Source: Nocardioides agariphilus (GTDB lineage: Bacteria; Actinomycetota; Actinomycetes; Propionibacteriales; Nocardioidaceae). Taken from it: a stretch of 64,000 nucleotides of DNA. The notes beneath the pieces are model-generated. The model searched no databases and was not told the origin of the DNA. It saw only the letters and a list, made by a program, of their open reading frames with translations. The translations under genes and the position numbers were made by a program. This document shows positions 25,344 to 33,081 of the stretch, piece after piece (positions within the stretch are counted from its first letter, which is position 1; the number at the start of each line of letters is the position of its first letter). The DNA lies in NCBI RefSeq assembly GCF_015352445.1, contig NZ_JADKPO010000005.1:62001-126000 (forward strand). Direction: 5' to 3'.

Positions 25344-26104
25344 GGGCCGCCAACGGCGGCCCAGCCGCCGTGGTGACGAGCGAGGTCGGGAGCGTCGACA
25401 CCGAGGTCGACATCCCCCTCGCGGGTGGCGTGGTGCTGCGCGGTCATCTGCGCGTGCCCGCTGGTGCCCCCGGAGTCGTGGTGTTCGCTCACGGGGGCGG
25501 GAGCAGCGGGCACAGCTCCAGTGACGAGTACGTCGCGCACCAGCTGTGTCGTGCCGGTCTGGGCACCTTGCTGGTCGACCTGCTCGCGCCGGACGAGGAG
25601 ACCGAGCCCCGCACCGCCTTCGAGACCGCGCTGCTGGGCGCCCGGCTGGACCAGGTCGGTCGTTGGCTCTCGGACCAGCCGGAGACAGGCTCGTGCGGGC
25701 GCGACCACTTCCTCGGCTACTTCGCAGCCGGGGCCGCCGCGGCCGCAGCGCTGTGGGCGGCCGCTGAGCCCGGAACCCGGGTCGGCGCCGTCGTGTCGCA
25801 CGACGGATGCCCCGAGCGCGCCGGGGAGCGGCTGCCTCTGGTTGAGGCCCCGACGCTGCTCATCGTCGCAAGCGCCAACCCGGTCGCGCTGGACCTGAAC
25901 GACCGGGCCAAGGCGAGCATGCGGTGTCCGTGTCGCCTGGTCGTCGTTCCCGATGCCCGGCACCGGCCCGACGAGGTCGGGACCGTCGAGGAGGTTGCCC
26001 GGCTTGCCTCGGCCTGGTTCGCCGGCCTCCTGGCCAGTGAGGGACCAAAGCCTCTGCCGGTCAGCACGACCGAAGCGGAGGCTGGACCCCGAGTCGGATC
26101 CTGA
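25340..26104 (+). CDS. Dienelactone-hydrolase-like alpha/beta hydrolase lacking the nucleophile
   Basis: The 254-residue protein has an alpha/beta hydrolase fold: FAHGGGSSGHSSSDEYVA near 49-66 (oxyanion region), GLGTLLVDLLAPDEE, and the C-terminal DARHRPDEVG with the catalytic-type His208. At the nucleophile elbow (125-133) the sequence is LGYFAAGAA, where the family normally has a Ser after two small residues (G-x-S/A-S-T-G). No Ser or Cys is present, so it may be inactive or act by binding. Relatives are often fused to a phosphoribosyltransferase; here that domain is absent. It starts with GTG overlapping the upstream stop. Confidence 0.78.
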   Translation: MRAANGGPAAVVTSEVGSVDTEVDIPLAGGVVLRGHLRVPAGAPGVVVFAHGGGSSGHSSSDEYVAHQLCRAGLGTLLVDLLAPDEETEPRTAFETALLGARLDQVGRWLSDQPETGSCGRDHFLGYFAAGAAAAAALWAAAEPGTRVGAVVSHDGCPERAGERLPLVEAPTLLIVASANPVALDLNDRAKASMRCPCRLVVVPDARHRPDEVGTVEEVARLASAWFAGLLASEGPKPLPVSTTEAEAGPRVGS

Positions 26105-26140
26105 GCTGGATCCTGATCTGGACACGAAGGAGGCGTCACC

Positions 26141-26341
26141 ATGCACGCACACCCTGGGGACCGCATCGTGGTCCGCAGCCAGACCGTCGATGGCCCGGTC
26201 CGAGACGGAGAGGTCCTGACCGTCGAGCACCCGGACGGCTCGCCGCCGTACCGGGTCCGTTGGTCCGACAACGGCCACGAGTCCCTGTTCTTCCCCGGCC
26301 CTGACGCCTACATCGACGACGGCGGTCAGCACCACGGCTGA
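26141..26341 (+). CDS. DUF1918 small protein
   Basis: The 66-residue protein matches the DUF1918 pattern: PGDRIVVRSQTVDGPVRDGEVLTVEHPDGSPPY followed by RVRWSDNGHESLFFPGPDA. It is a small SH3-like beta-barrel common in actinobacteria, function unknown. GAAGGAGGCGTCACC is a strong ribosome site. It probably belongs to the 25143-26341 transcription unit. Confidence 0.85.
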   Translation: MHAHPGDRIVVRSQTVDGPVRDGEVLTVEHPDGSPPYRVRWSDNGHESLFFPGPDAYIDDGGQHHG

Positions 26342-26344
26342 GCC

Positions 26345-26833
26345 CTATCGGCCGCCCGGCTCCCGCAGCTGGTGAACGATCTCGTTGAAGCGACGGTCGA
26401 GCATGGCCTTGTCGAGCAGGACCCCCGGGGTGCGAGGAGCGGTCGGCTCGGCCGGGGTCTTGGTCCGGGCTCGTGCCTTGGCGACCAGGCCCAGGCTCGA
26501 AGGAGAGGTGAGGACGACCGCCAGCCCGACGATCGGCCCGTACTGCGGGTGGATCTCCGCCAGACCGAGCGCCACCACGACAGCCAGCGCCGACAACAGA
26601 CCGCACCGCACGACCGCTGTGCGGTCCAGGCCGATCTCGAGGGACAGGCCCCACACCACGGTCACCGCGAACAGCGCCAGCGTCACGTAGGCCGCGCCCG
26701 TCGCCAGTACCCCGAGCAGGTTGCTGGCAGCGATGACCCCAACGGCCGTCACGGCTCCCGCGAGAGGCGGCCAGATCCTGTTGGACCACAGCTGCTGCTG
26801 TGTGCCGGTCCTCTGGTGGGCGCGGGTCCTCAT
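26345..26833 (-). CDS. Small membrane protein of unknown function
   Basis: The 162-residue protein has about four hydrophobic segments between residues 20 and 115 (for example LAGAVTAVGVIAASNLLGVL and VVVALGLAEIHPQYGPIVGLAVVL) and a charged C-terminal tail of about 45 residues. I recognise no family. A DosR-like box lies 58 bases upstream in the divergent gap with a USP gene. It converges on the DUF1918 gene with a 3-base gap. Confidence 0.7.
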   Translation of the reverse strand: MRTRAHQRTGTQQQLWSNRIWPPLAGAVTAVGVIAASNLLGVLATGAAYVTLALFAVTVVWGLSLEIGLDRTAVVRCGLLSALAVVVALGLAEIHPQYGPIVGLAVVLTSPSSLGLVAKARARTKTPAEPTAPRTPGVLLDKAMLDRRFNEIVHQLREPGGR

Positions 26834-26890
26834 GGGAGCACGTTCGGCGATTTCGCCCTGCAGCAGCAGGGTCGTAGAGACGGTCCCGCA

Positions 26891-26904
26891 GGGACAAAGG
26901 TCCT
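26891..26904. promoter_or_regulatory. DosR-box-like palindrome (divergent)
   Basis: GGGAC-AAAG-GTCCT lies between the leftward membrane protein gene (58 bases) and the rightward USP gene (82 bases). It is one of the closest matches to the mycobacterial core. Confidence 0.65.
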
Positions 26905-26985
26905 CTGTTGCGCAACCTGTCGACCCTGCCACGTCGGTCGCTGGCCGAGCACGGTGGTAGCAGGTCCGAACGAGGAGGTGCTGCG

Positions 26986-27921
26986 ATGAGGGACATCGTG
27001 ACCCGCGAGGTCGTGGTAGGGGTGTCGACAGCCATCTGCCTGCCGGCACTGCAAGCAGCGGCACAGGAGGCAACGCGGCGTCGTTGCGGAGTGCAGCTGC
27101 TGCACGTCATCGCACCGGTCTACGCCAGCCATCCGCGGATCGAGGAGCTCGACCAGATCGCTGGTGAGCTCCGTCAGGCCGGCATGGCCGTCCTCGTCGA
27201 TGCCGCTCGCACGCTGGAGGAGCTCTTGTCGCCACGCCTGCCGTCCGGGGACGTGGTCGTCAGCACCCAGCTGTGCCACGGGGCTGTGGTGTCGTCGCTG
27301 GTCGAGGCCAGCACGCATGCGTGCCTGCTCGTGCTGCAGCAGCACGACGAGCGTCCTCGTCTGCTGTCCATCATCCAGGCGGTCACGGCCCGCGCGGACT
27401 GCCCGGTCCTGGTGGTGCCGGAGCGCTGGCACCCCGAGGAGCCTGCAGATCAGGCATGGATCGTCGCCGGCGTGGACAACGCGAGCAGCTCAGCACGGGT
27501 CATCAGGGCCGCACTCACCGAGGCGTCTCGACGGCACGCGAGGCTGCGGCTGGTGCACGGCGTCGACGACCATCCCAAAGGAGGCGACGCGCTGGACGCG
27601 TCGGCCCGTGACGCCTGGCTGCGGATGGAGCACCGTGCCCTCGAGGCCGACCTGAGCGACCTGTGCGGCACCAGGCCCGGCGTCGCGGTCACACCCGAGG
27701 TCGTGCCCCAGGCCCCCGCCGCGGCCGTCGTGACACGGTCCCAGGGAGCGGCCCTGGTGGTGGTGGGGCGAGGCCACAGCCGACTGCCCTTCGTGCACCG
27801 TCCCGGGCCCGTGACGACTGACGTGCTGCTCCACGCCGGCTGCCCCGTTCTCGTCGTGGACGACGAGCCGCCAGGCCCCGCTCCGCGCGTTCGCCGGCTC
27901 TCCGAGGTGGCCATTCCCTGA
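26986..27921 (+). CDS. Two-domain universal stress protein (divergent)
   Basis: The 311-residue protein has two UspA-like domains. It is the most divergent USP of the window: domain 1 starts VVVGVSTAICLPALQAAAQEA, and its nucleotide loop is replaced (LQQHDERPRLLSIIQ). Domain 2 has VVVGRGHSRLPFVHRPG. ATP binding is therefore doubtful. GAGGAGGTGCTGCG is a strong ribosome site. A tandem repeat begins at its stop codon. Confidence 0.87.
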   Translation: MRDIVTREVVVGVSTAICLPALQAAAQEATRRRCGVQLLHVIAPVYASHPRIEELDQIAGELRQAGMAVLVDAARTLEELLSPRLPSGDVVVSTQLCHGAVVSSLVEASTHACLLVLQQHDERPRLLSIIQAVTARADCPVLVVPERWHPEEPADQAWIVAGVDNASSSARVIRAALTEASRRHARLRLVHGVDDHPKGGDALDASARDAWLRMEHRALEADLSDLCGTRPGVAVTPEVVPQAPAAAVVTRSQGAALVVVGRGHSRLPFVHRPGPVTTDVLLHAGCPVLVVDDEPPGPAPRVRRLSEVAIP

Positions 27922-27994
27922 GTCGGGCACTGAGTCGGGCCCCTGAGTCGGGCCCCTGAGTCGGGCCCCTGAGTCGGGCCCCTGAGTCGGGCCC
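27918..27994. repeat. 13-bp tandem repeat, about six copies
   Basis: The unit CTGAGTCGGGCCC is repeated five times without a mismatch (27930-27994), preceded by a 12-base variant (27918-27929) that contains the TGA stop of the USP gene. A partial copy follows. The array fills most of the gap between two convergent USP genes. Each unit contains the self-complementary GGGCCC. Confidence 0.9.
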
Positions 27995-28004
27995 CTGTCG
28001 GTGG

Positions 28005-28928
28005 CTAGCTCGATCCGCCCGGTGAGAGTGCGTCTTCCGGGACCACTGCGACCACGCCGTGGGCGCGCTCGACCACCGAGATCGCGGTCACCCCGTCGAG
28101 GACCGTGGAGACCAGGTCGTGCGGCGGGCGACCGACGACCAGCAGGGCATCCTCGGGAGTCGCGCGCACCAGGCAGTCGTCGGGAAGGCCGCGCCGCAGC
28201 TCGAAGAGGACCATGACGTCGGGGTACTTCTCGCGCAGGCCGGCAACCGATTGCGCCAGCATCGCCCCGAGCCCCTCGGTGTCGTCGACCCTGGCGAGAG
28301 GCCGCTCGGCCAGGGACTCAGGGATGAGCCACATGGCGTGCAGCACCGTCAGGGGCACGCCGTAGCTCGAGGCCTGGCGGAAGGCGAACTCGACGACCCG
28401 CGACGACGAGGCCGTCCAGTCGGCACCGACCACGACGCGCTGGGGCCTCCTGCCCGCAGCCGCGCCACGGCAGACGACCACCGGGCACGCGGCGTGTGCG
28501 GCCACGTGGCGACTCACCGAGCCGAGCACCATGCTGGCGACCGGTCCGCGGCCGCGGGACCCGATCACGACGAGGTGCGCTCGGTGTGAGGCCTCGACGA
28601 GAGCCGTGCGCGCGTCGGTGTCCACGACGAGCACCTCGACAGTCAACTGCGGATCCACTGCCGTCACGGCGGCCGCGCTGTGCTTCATCAGGGCAAGGTC
28701 GGCCGTGCGCAGCCCGGCGTACAGCGCCTCGTGGTCGATGCCGTCGGCGTCCAGCAGCAAGGTGGCGCGCAGCAGCGACTCGCCGCCGCTGTGCAGCAGG
28801 GTCAACGGCCGGCGCTCGGCGCGGGCCTGCTCGACCGCCCAGGAGAGCGCCCGCGCGGCCCCCTCGGATCCGTCGACGCCCACCACGATCGATCCCGGGC
28901 GTGGGGTGGTCCTGTTCGTGTCGGCCAT
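28005..28928 (-). CDS. Two-domain universal stress protein, ATP-binding type
   Basis: The 307-residue protein has domain 1 (about 12-150) with the intact motif GSRGRGPVASMVLGS and domain 2 with the altered GRPPHDLVSTVLDG. It is similar in layout to the USP at 10751. It is divergent from the Hsp20 gene, with a DosR-like box between them 58 bases from its start. Confidence 0.93.
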   Translation of the reverse strand: MADTNRTTPRPGSIVVGVDGSEGAARALSWAVEQARAERRPLTLLHSGGESLLRATLLLDADGIDHEALYAGLRTADLALMKHSAAAVTAVDPQLTVEVLVVDTDARTALVEASHRAHLVVIGSRGRGPVASMVLGSVSRHVAAHAACPVVVCRGAAAGRRPQRVVVGADWTASSSRVVEFAFRQASSYGVPLTVLHAMWLIPESLAERPLARVDDTEGLGAMLAQSVAGLREKYPDVMVLFELRRGLPDDCLVRATPEDALLVVGRPPHDLVSTVLDGVTAISVVERAHGVVAVVPEDALSPGGSS

Positions 28929-28985
28929 GCCGCCAGCCTCGGCCGCCCGAGGGCCACTCAGGTACGGGCCGGGGTCATGGGCCGC

Positions 28986-28999
28986 GGGACCAAAGGCCT
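28986..28999. promoter_or_regulatory. DosR-box-like palindrome (divergent usp/hsp20)
   Basis: GGGAC-CAAA-GGCCT lies 58 bases before the leftward USP and 129 bases before the Hsp20 GTG. The spacer is the A/T-rich type preferred by mycobacterial DosR. Confidence 0.6.
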
Positions 29000-29127
29000 T
29001 CGGTGCGGCGGCCCCGGACCAGGATTCAGGACCCTCGCGCGGCCGTCGGTGACCTTTTCCTCTGCGCCGAGCCGGACGCGTGGGCTGTGCTGGACAGGAG
29101 AGAACCATCGAGATGAAGGAGGTAGCA

Positions 29128-29544
29128 GTGACCACCACATCTGTCGTCCGTCGAGACGGCGCCTCGCTCATGGGCGAGTTGATGAGCTGGTTCGGCACGG
29201 TGCCGATGCAGCAGGAGATCAAGGTCGAGGAGTACCAGGAGGGCGAGCGCCGCATCGTCCGCGCGGACCTGCCCGGCGTCGACCCGGACAAGGACATCTC
29301 CGTGACCGTCGATGACGGTCTGCTGCGTCTGCACGGTGAGCGCCGGGCCGAGGAGCACGACCGCTACCGGACCGAGATCCGCTACGGCAGCTTCGACCGC
29401 GTGCTCACCCTGCCCTCGGGCACCCAGCCCGGGGACGTCACCGCCGAGTACGCCGACGGCGTGCTCACGGTGACGATGCCGGCCCCGGCCCCGGTGGAGC
29501 CGAAGGCCATCCCCGTCACGCACCGGGAAGCCCCGGTGGAGTGA
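29128..29544 (+). CDS. Hsp20 / alpha-crystallin small heat shock protein
   Basis: The 138-residue protein has an alpha-crystallin domain (about 30-125): IVRADLPGVDPDKDISVTVDDGLLRLHGER, then YGSFDRVLTLPSG and the A-D-G-V-L-T-V motif. It is an ATP-independent holdase. Its length and context correspond to HspX/Acr (Rv2031c, 144 residues), a major DosR target. The GTG start was chosen because AAGGAGG lies 5 bases before it; an upstream in-frame ATG (29113) has no ribosome site. Confidence 0.92.
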   Translation: MTTTSVVRRDGASLMGELMSWFGTVPMQQEIKVEEYQEGERRIVRADLPGVDPDKDISVTVDDGLLRLHGERRAEEHDRYRTEIRYGSFDRVLTLPSGTQPGDVTAEYADGVLTVTMPAPAPVEPKAIPVTHREAPVE

Positions 29545-29664
29545 ACCCGCCCATCGCGAAGCCGACCCGTCCGGGCCCACGCCGAGCCCTGTGAGAGGCA
29601 CGACAGCCAGGTCCGGGCGGGTCGTTCACGCTGACGCCGACCCGTCACCACCCAGGAGCTCATC

Positions 29665-30534
29665 ATGTCCACCCTGCTCATCATCGCCATCTGCGCCGCG
29701 GGCCTGATCGCCCTGGTGCTGGCCCTGTCCATCCGCGTCGTGAAGCAGTACGAGAAGGGCGTCCTGCTTCGTCTGGGCCGCGTGCACGCCGTGCGTGAGC
29801 CCGGCCTGACCTTCATCATTCCCGTCGTCGACGTGCTGCGCAGGATCTCGCTGCGCACCGTCACCATGCCCATCCAGTCGCAGGGCATCATCACCAAGGA
29901 CAACGTCAGCATCGACGTCGCGGGAGTCGCCTACTTCCACGTGGTCGACGCGGTGAAGTCGGTGGTCGTCATCGAGAACGTGGCCAGTGCCGTCAACCAG
30001 ATCGCGCAGACCACGCTGCGCAACGTGGTCGGTCAGCACACCTTGGACCAGGCCTTGTCCGAGACCGATGCGATCAACAGGAGCATCCGCGAGATCCTCG
30101 ACCGGACCACCACCGAGTGGGGCGTGCTGGTCACGCTCGTGGAGCTCAAGGACATCCAGCTGCCCGAGAGCATGAAGCGCGCCATGGCACGCCAGGCGGA
30201 AGCCGAGCGGGAGAAACGCGCCAAGATCATCGCCGCCGAGGGAGAGTCGGCCGCCGCCGCAGCCCTGGGCGAGGCTTCCGACACGATGATGAGGCATCCG
30301 CTCGCCCTCCAGCTGCGCAACCTGCAGAGCCTGGTGGAGATCGGCGTCGACAAGAACACCACTGTCGTCTTCCCCGCCCCGCTGATGAGCACCATCGCCG
30401 ACCTGGGCGCGTTCCTGCGCCGCGAAGGCCAGGCGGCGACACCGGTGGACCAGGCAGTGGCGAGGCCGGAGCCCGAGACCTTCGACTGGCCGGAAGGACG
30501 CCGTGTCCGATCGGGCCTTTCGCCCCTGTCGTGA
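29665..30534 (+). CDS. Slipin / SPFH-domain membrane protein
   Basis: The 289-residue protein has an N-terminal membrane anchor (about 4-24), then an SPFH (band 7) domain (about 25-200) with [21 protein letters not shown] and a coiled-coil region [17 protein letters not shown]. Slipins assemble on membrane microdomains and stabilise membranes. A partner NfeD gene is not adjacent. The ribosome site is CCAGGAGCTCATC. The C-terminus contains a possible DosR-like box for the next gene. Confidence 0.92.
   Translation: MSTLLIIAICAAGLIALVLALSIRVVKQYEKGVLLRLGRVHAVREPGLTFIIPVVDVLRRISLRTVTMPIQSQGIITKDNVSIDVAGVAYFHVVDAVKSVVVIENVASAVNQIAQTTLRNVVGQHTLDQALSETDAINRSIREILDRTTTEWGVLVTLVELKDIQLPESMKRAMARQAEAEREKRAKIIAAEGESAAAAALGEASDTMMRHPLALQLRNLQSLVEIGVDKNTTVVFPAPLMSTIADLGAFLRREGQAATPVDQAVARPEPETFDWPEGRRVRSGLSPLS
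30513..30526. promoter_or_regulatory. Weak DosR-box-like site
   Basis: GGGCC-TTTC-GCCCC lies in the last codons of the slipin gene, 51 bases before the single-domain USP gene. Confidence 0.35.
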
Positions 30535-30577
30535 CGAACGCGACGTACCTAGGCTGGTGGGTCAGCGAGGAGGAGTC

Positions 30578-31132
30578 ATGTCCACCCACCACACGCCGCC
30601 CGAGGACATCAACAGCCGTAGGAGCCGGGTCGTGGTCGGGGTACACGGTTCTTCGTCCAGCCTCTGCGCCCTGCGGCACGCCGTCGACCTCGCTCGGGAG
30701 CGTGGCTGGGACCTGGAGATCGTCACTGCCTGGCCCGACGCGGACGATATCTTGATCCACGATGTCCCCGGCCGCTACATCGCGGCACGAGGGCACGCCC
30801 TCGAGAGCCAGCGGCAGGCCTTGGCCACCCTCGAGCCGCACCTCGCAGGCGACGTCGAGACCTACCTCGTCAATGCGCGGCCTGCAGAAGCGTTGATCGC
30901 GCGCTGTGGTGAAGCCGACCTGCTCGTCATCGGTTCCGGCCGGCCGGAAGAGGAGCGTCCCGGTCGTCGCAGCGTTGGTGCCGAGTGCCTGGAGGCCGCG
31001 CCGTGCCCGGTGACCGTCGTGCCGAATCACGGCCAGGAGCCTGAGCCCGAAAGCCCGACACGCGAGCAGCCCCGGCACCGCCGCCCCGTTCGGCGCAACG
31101 GGTCGCGGGCCGCCACGTCGTCGAGTGCCTGA
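30578..31132 (+). CDS. Single-domain universal stress protein with basic tail
   Basis: The 184-residue protein has one UspA domain (about 15-150), beginning RVVVGVHGSSSSLCALRHAV, with an altered nucleotide loop (GSGRPEEERPGRRSVG). A C-terminal tail of about 35 residues is rich in Arg, Pro and Glu and probably disordered. GAGGAGGAGTC is a strong ribosome site. It is one of only two single-domain USPs in the window. Confidence 0.88.
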   Translation: MSTHHTPPEDINSRRSRVVVGVHGSSSSLCALRHAVDLARERGWDLEIVTAWPDADDILIHDVPGRYIAARGHALESQRQALATLEPHLAGDVETYLVNARPAEALIARCGEADLLVIGSGRPEEERPGRRSVGAECLEAAPCPVTVVPNHGQEPEPESPTREQPRHRRPVRRNGSRAATSSSA

Positions 31133-31153
31133 GCCGGAGGAAGGAGATTGGTC

Positions 31154-31601
31154 ATGACCACCCTCACGCCCGTGCGGGCGCCCGACACGCGGACAGGCCA
31201 TCCGACGGCATCGCCGGTGCGGTCGAACCACGCGCGATCTCGCGTGCTCGGGCGGATCTTTCGAGCGTCGGTTCCTGACGCACCTGGCGCTCCTGGTCAC
31301 GCTCGCACTGGTGGCCACTGCTCCCGAAGCCCTGCATCCCGAGGCTCCTCCGGCGAGTCCTGAGCACACCTACCCGGCCATGCCGTGGTCGACAACCGAG
31401 GCGTTGATCCTGCAGCACGGGTGCTGGACGGGGGAGGCCCCGGAAAACGACGCGGTGCCCAAGCATGCCGTGGTGACCCTGCCGGGCCGGCCCGTGGCGC
31501 TGGTGCCGGCGGCCGTGGGCTTCTCCATCTGGCTCGGCCCCGACGGCGTTCCAGAATCCGGGGACGAACGCGCGGGGACCCTGCACGCCTTCTGCCCGTG
31601 A
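31154..31601 (+). pseudogene. Small membrane-anchored protein gene interrupted by a frameshift
   Basis: An ATG at 31154 with the excellent ribosome site GGAGGAAGGAG opens a frame (MTTLTPVRAPDTRTGHPTAS...) that degenerates after about 34 residues and stops at 31363. The neighbouring frame, open from about 31158 but without a start before GTG 31311, encodes FLTHLALLVTLALVA (a membrane anchor), then a well-formed domain ending WLGPDGVPESGDERAGTLHAFCP at 31601. Removing one base at the TTT near 31258-31261 joins them into a coherent protein of about 148 residues. It may be a pseudogene, a sequencing error or a programmed shift. Family unknown. Confidence 0.6.
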
Positions 31602-31658
31602 GCCAGCTGCGCGTGCCACTGCTACGGGCGACCTGTCCGGAGAACGTCCCGTTGCCAG

Positions 31659-31672
31659 GGGACCTTGGGCCC
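31659..31672. promoter_or_regulatory. DosR-box-like palindrome
   Basis: GGGAC-CTTG-GGCCC lies 53 bases upstream of the USP gene at 31726. Confidence 0.6.
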
Positions 31673-31725
31673 TGGGCCGACGGGGGTGAGCGCGGTGTGG
31701 TGGGTGCAGGCACTCCTGGAGAGAG

Positions 31726-32643
31726 ATGAGCATGACCAACACAGACCGCCCTCCCGTGGTCGTTGCCGTCGACGGGCAGCCTGGCAGCGCGGGAGCGCTC
31801 CGCTACGCCGTGGACGAGGCGGTCCGGGCCGGCGAGTCCCTGCACCTGGTCCACGTCCGGCCCGGCGGCCCGGCGCAGGATCTGGTGCCGACGGTCACCT
31901 GGGGAGAGCGCGAGGCAGCGGGACGCGCGGTGCTCGATCATGCGTACGCGTCGGCCCGCCGCCTGGCCCCGGGCCTCGACATCACCACCGAGCTGGCTGT
32001 CGGTCCCCGTGCGGCAGAGATCCTGTCAGCCGCGCGCGGCGGGCGACTCCTGCTGGTGGGGCGCACACCGCATCGGGTCGAGTCGCCCTTCGGTGGCACG
32101 CCGGCCGGCCTGGCGGCTCGGGCGTCGTGCCCGGTCGTCGTCGTGCCTGCCACGTGGCAGGCAGCCCCGACATCGGGTCTCGTCGTGGTCGGCATGAAGA
32201 CGCGCACACACGCCCGGGAGCTGCTGTCGCACGCGTTCGCCGTCGCTGACTCGCGCGACGCTGCGCTCGTCGTCGTCACGGCCTGGGAGCTGTATGACCC
32301 TGCCATGGACAGGGAGGAGGCGGGGGAGCACGCCTCCGAGTGGGAGGCCGAGGGCCGGCAGGTGCTGCGAGGAATCGTCGGCGAATGGAGCGATCGCTGT
32401 CCCTCGGTGCCGGTCGACCTGCGCATCGTCCACGGTCGCGCCGCCTCCGTCCTCGAGCATGCCTCTGCCGAGGCCGACCTCCTGCTCCTGGCCAAGCATC
32501 AGCACCTGGTGCCGCCGTACGGCCGCCTGGGACGTACGGCGCACGCGTTGCTGCGCACCAGCAGGTGCCCGGTGGAGGTGGTGCCCGCTGGCGTCGTCGC
32601 CGAGCTGCACTCCCGGCGTCCGGCACTGGCGGTCCGGGCCTGA
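31726..32643 (+). CDS. Two-domain universal stress protein
   Basis: The 305-residue protein has two UspA domains: VVVAVDGQPGSAGALRYAVDEA starts domain 1, and the loops GRTPHRVESPFGGT and AKHQHLVPPYGRLGRT are altered from the ATP motif. It resembles the pair at 14608/15675 more than the ATP-motif USPs. The ATG at 31732 is an alternative start. The ribosome site is GGAGAGAG. Confidence 0.92.
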   Translation: MSMTNTDRPPVVVAVDGQPGSAGALRYAVDEAVRAGESLHLVHVRPGGPAQDLVPTVTWGEREAAGRAVLDHAYASARRLAPGLDITTELAVGPRAAEILSAARGGRLLLVGRTPHRVESPFGGTPAGLAARASCPVVVVPATWQAAPTSGLVVVGMKTRTHARELLSHAFAVADSRDAALVVVTAWELYDPAMDREEAGEHASEWEAEGRQVLRGIVGEWSDRCPSVPVDLRIVHGRAASVLEHASAEADLLLLAKHQHLVPPYGRLGRTAHALLRTSRCPVEVVPAGVVAELHSRRPALAVRA

Positions 32644-32661
32644 CCTTGGTCCCGGGTCGCC

Positions 32662-32675
32662 GGGCCACACGACCC
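32662..32675. promoter_or_regulatory. DosR-box-like palindrome
   Basis: GGGCC-ACAC-GACCC lies 88 bases upstream of the DUF1876 gene. Confidence 0.55.
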
Positions 32676-32763
32676 TCGCGACCACGCACGGTGCCGGGGT
32701 GTCCTGGAGGTGCACCACCACCGAGCCCCCGGCGTCCGCCGGGCCCGACGTCAGGAGGACGTC

Positions 32764-33021
32764 ATGGAGATGACCACCACCCGCTGGGACGTGCAGGTGT
32801 TCTTGAGCGAGCAGGACGGGACCACGCACGCCGAGGCACGCCTGTTCAGCAGTCGTCGCGACCACCTGTCGGGCACGGGGACCGCGAGGCTCTCGCCCGA
32901 GGACCACATGGACGTGGCCGAGATCGGCTACGAGCTGGCCACCGCGCGCGCCCTGGTCGACCTCGGCGAGCGGCTCCAACGCGTAGCGCACGGCGACATC
33001 GAGGCACTGGCGCAGTTCTAG
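32764..33021 (+). CDS. DUF1876 protein (Rv1738-like)
   Basis: The 85-residue protein has the DUF1876 pattern: WDVQVFLSEQDGTTHAEARL, then LSGTGTARLSPEDH and a C-terminal helix (DVAEIGYELATARALVDLGERL). Rv1738 is one of the most strongly induced DosR genes; its structure resembles ribosome hibernation factors, suggesting a role in shutting down translation. CAGGAGGACGTC is a strong ribosome site. Confidence 0.9.
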   Translation: MEMTTTRWDVQVFLSEQDGTTHAEARLFSSRRDHLSGTGTARLSPEDHMDVAEIGYELATARALVDLGERLQRVAHGDIEALAQF

Positions 33022-33027
33022 ACCGAC

Positions 33028-33060
33028 ACCGGGCCCGGTCCGACCCGGGCTGACCCGGGC
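33028..33060. repeat. GC palindrome and short direct repeat
   Basis: ACCGGGCCCGGT (33028-33039) is a perfect palindrome, followed by two copies of GACCCGGGC (33042-33050, 33052-33060). It fills the 60-base gap between the DUF1876 and ATPase genes. It may weaken readthrough. Confidence 0.4.
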
Positions 33061-33081
33061 CGACCGGGAGGAGGCAGCGCC

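Noticed and set aside
27918-27994. Short regular repeats considered as a CRISPR array
   Set aside because: Units are contiguous 13-mers without spacers, and there are no cas genes.
29113-29127. ATG 29113 as the start of the Hsp20 gene
   Set aside because: AAGGAGG lies just after this ATG and 5 bases before GTG 29128, so it serves the GTG.
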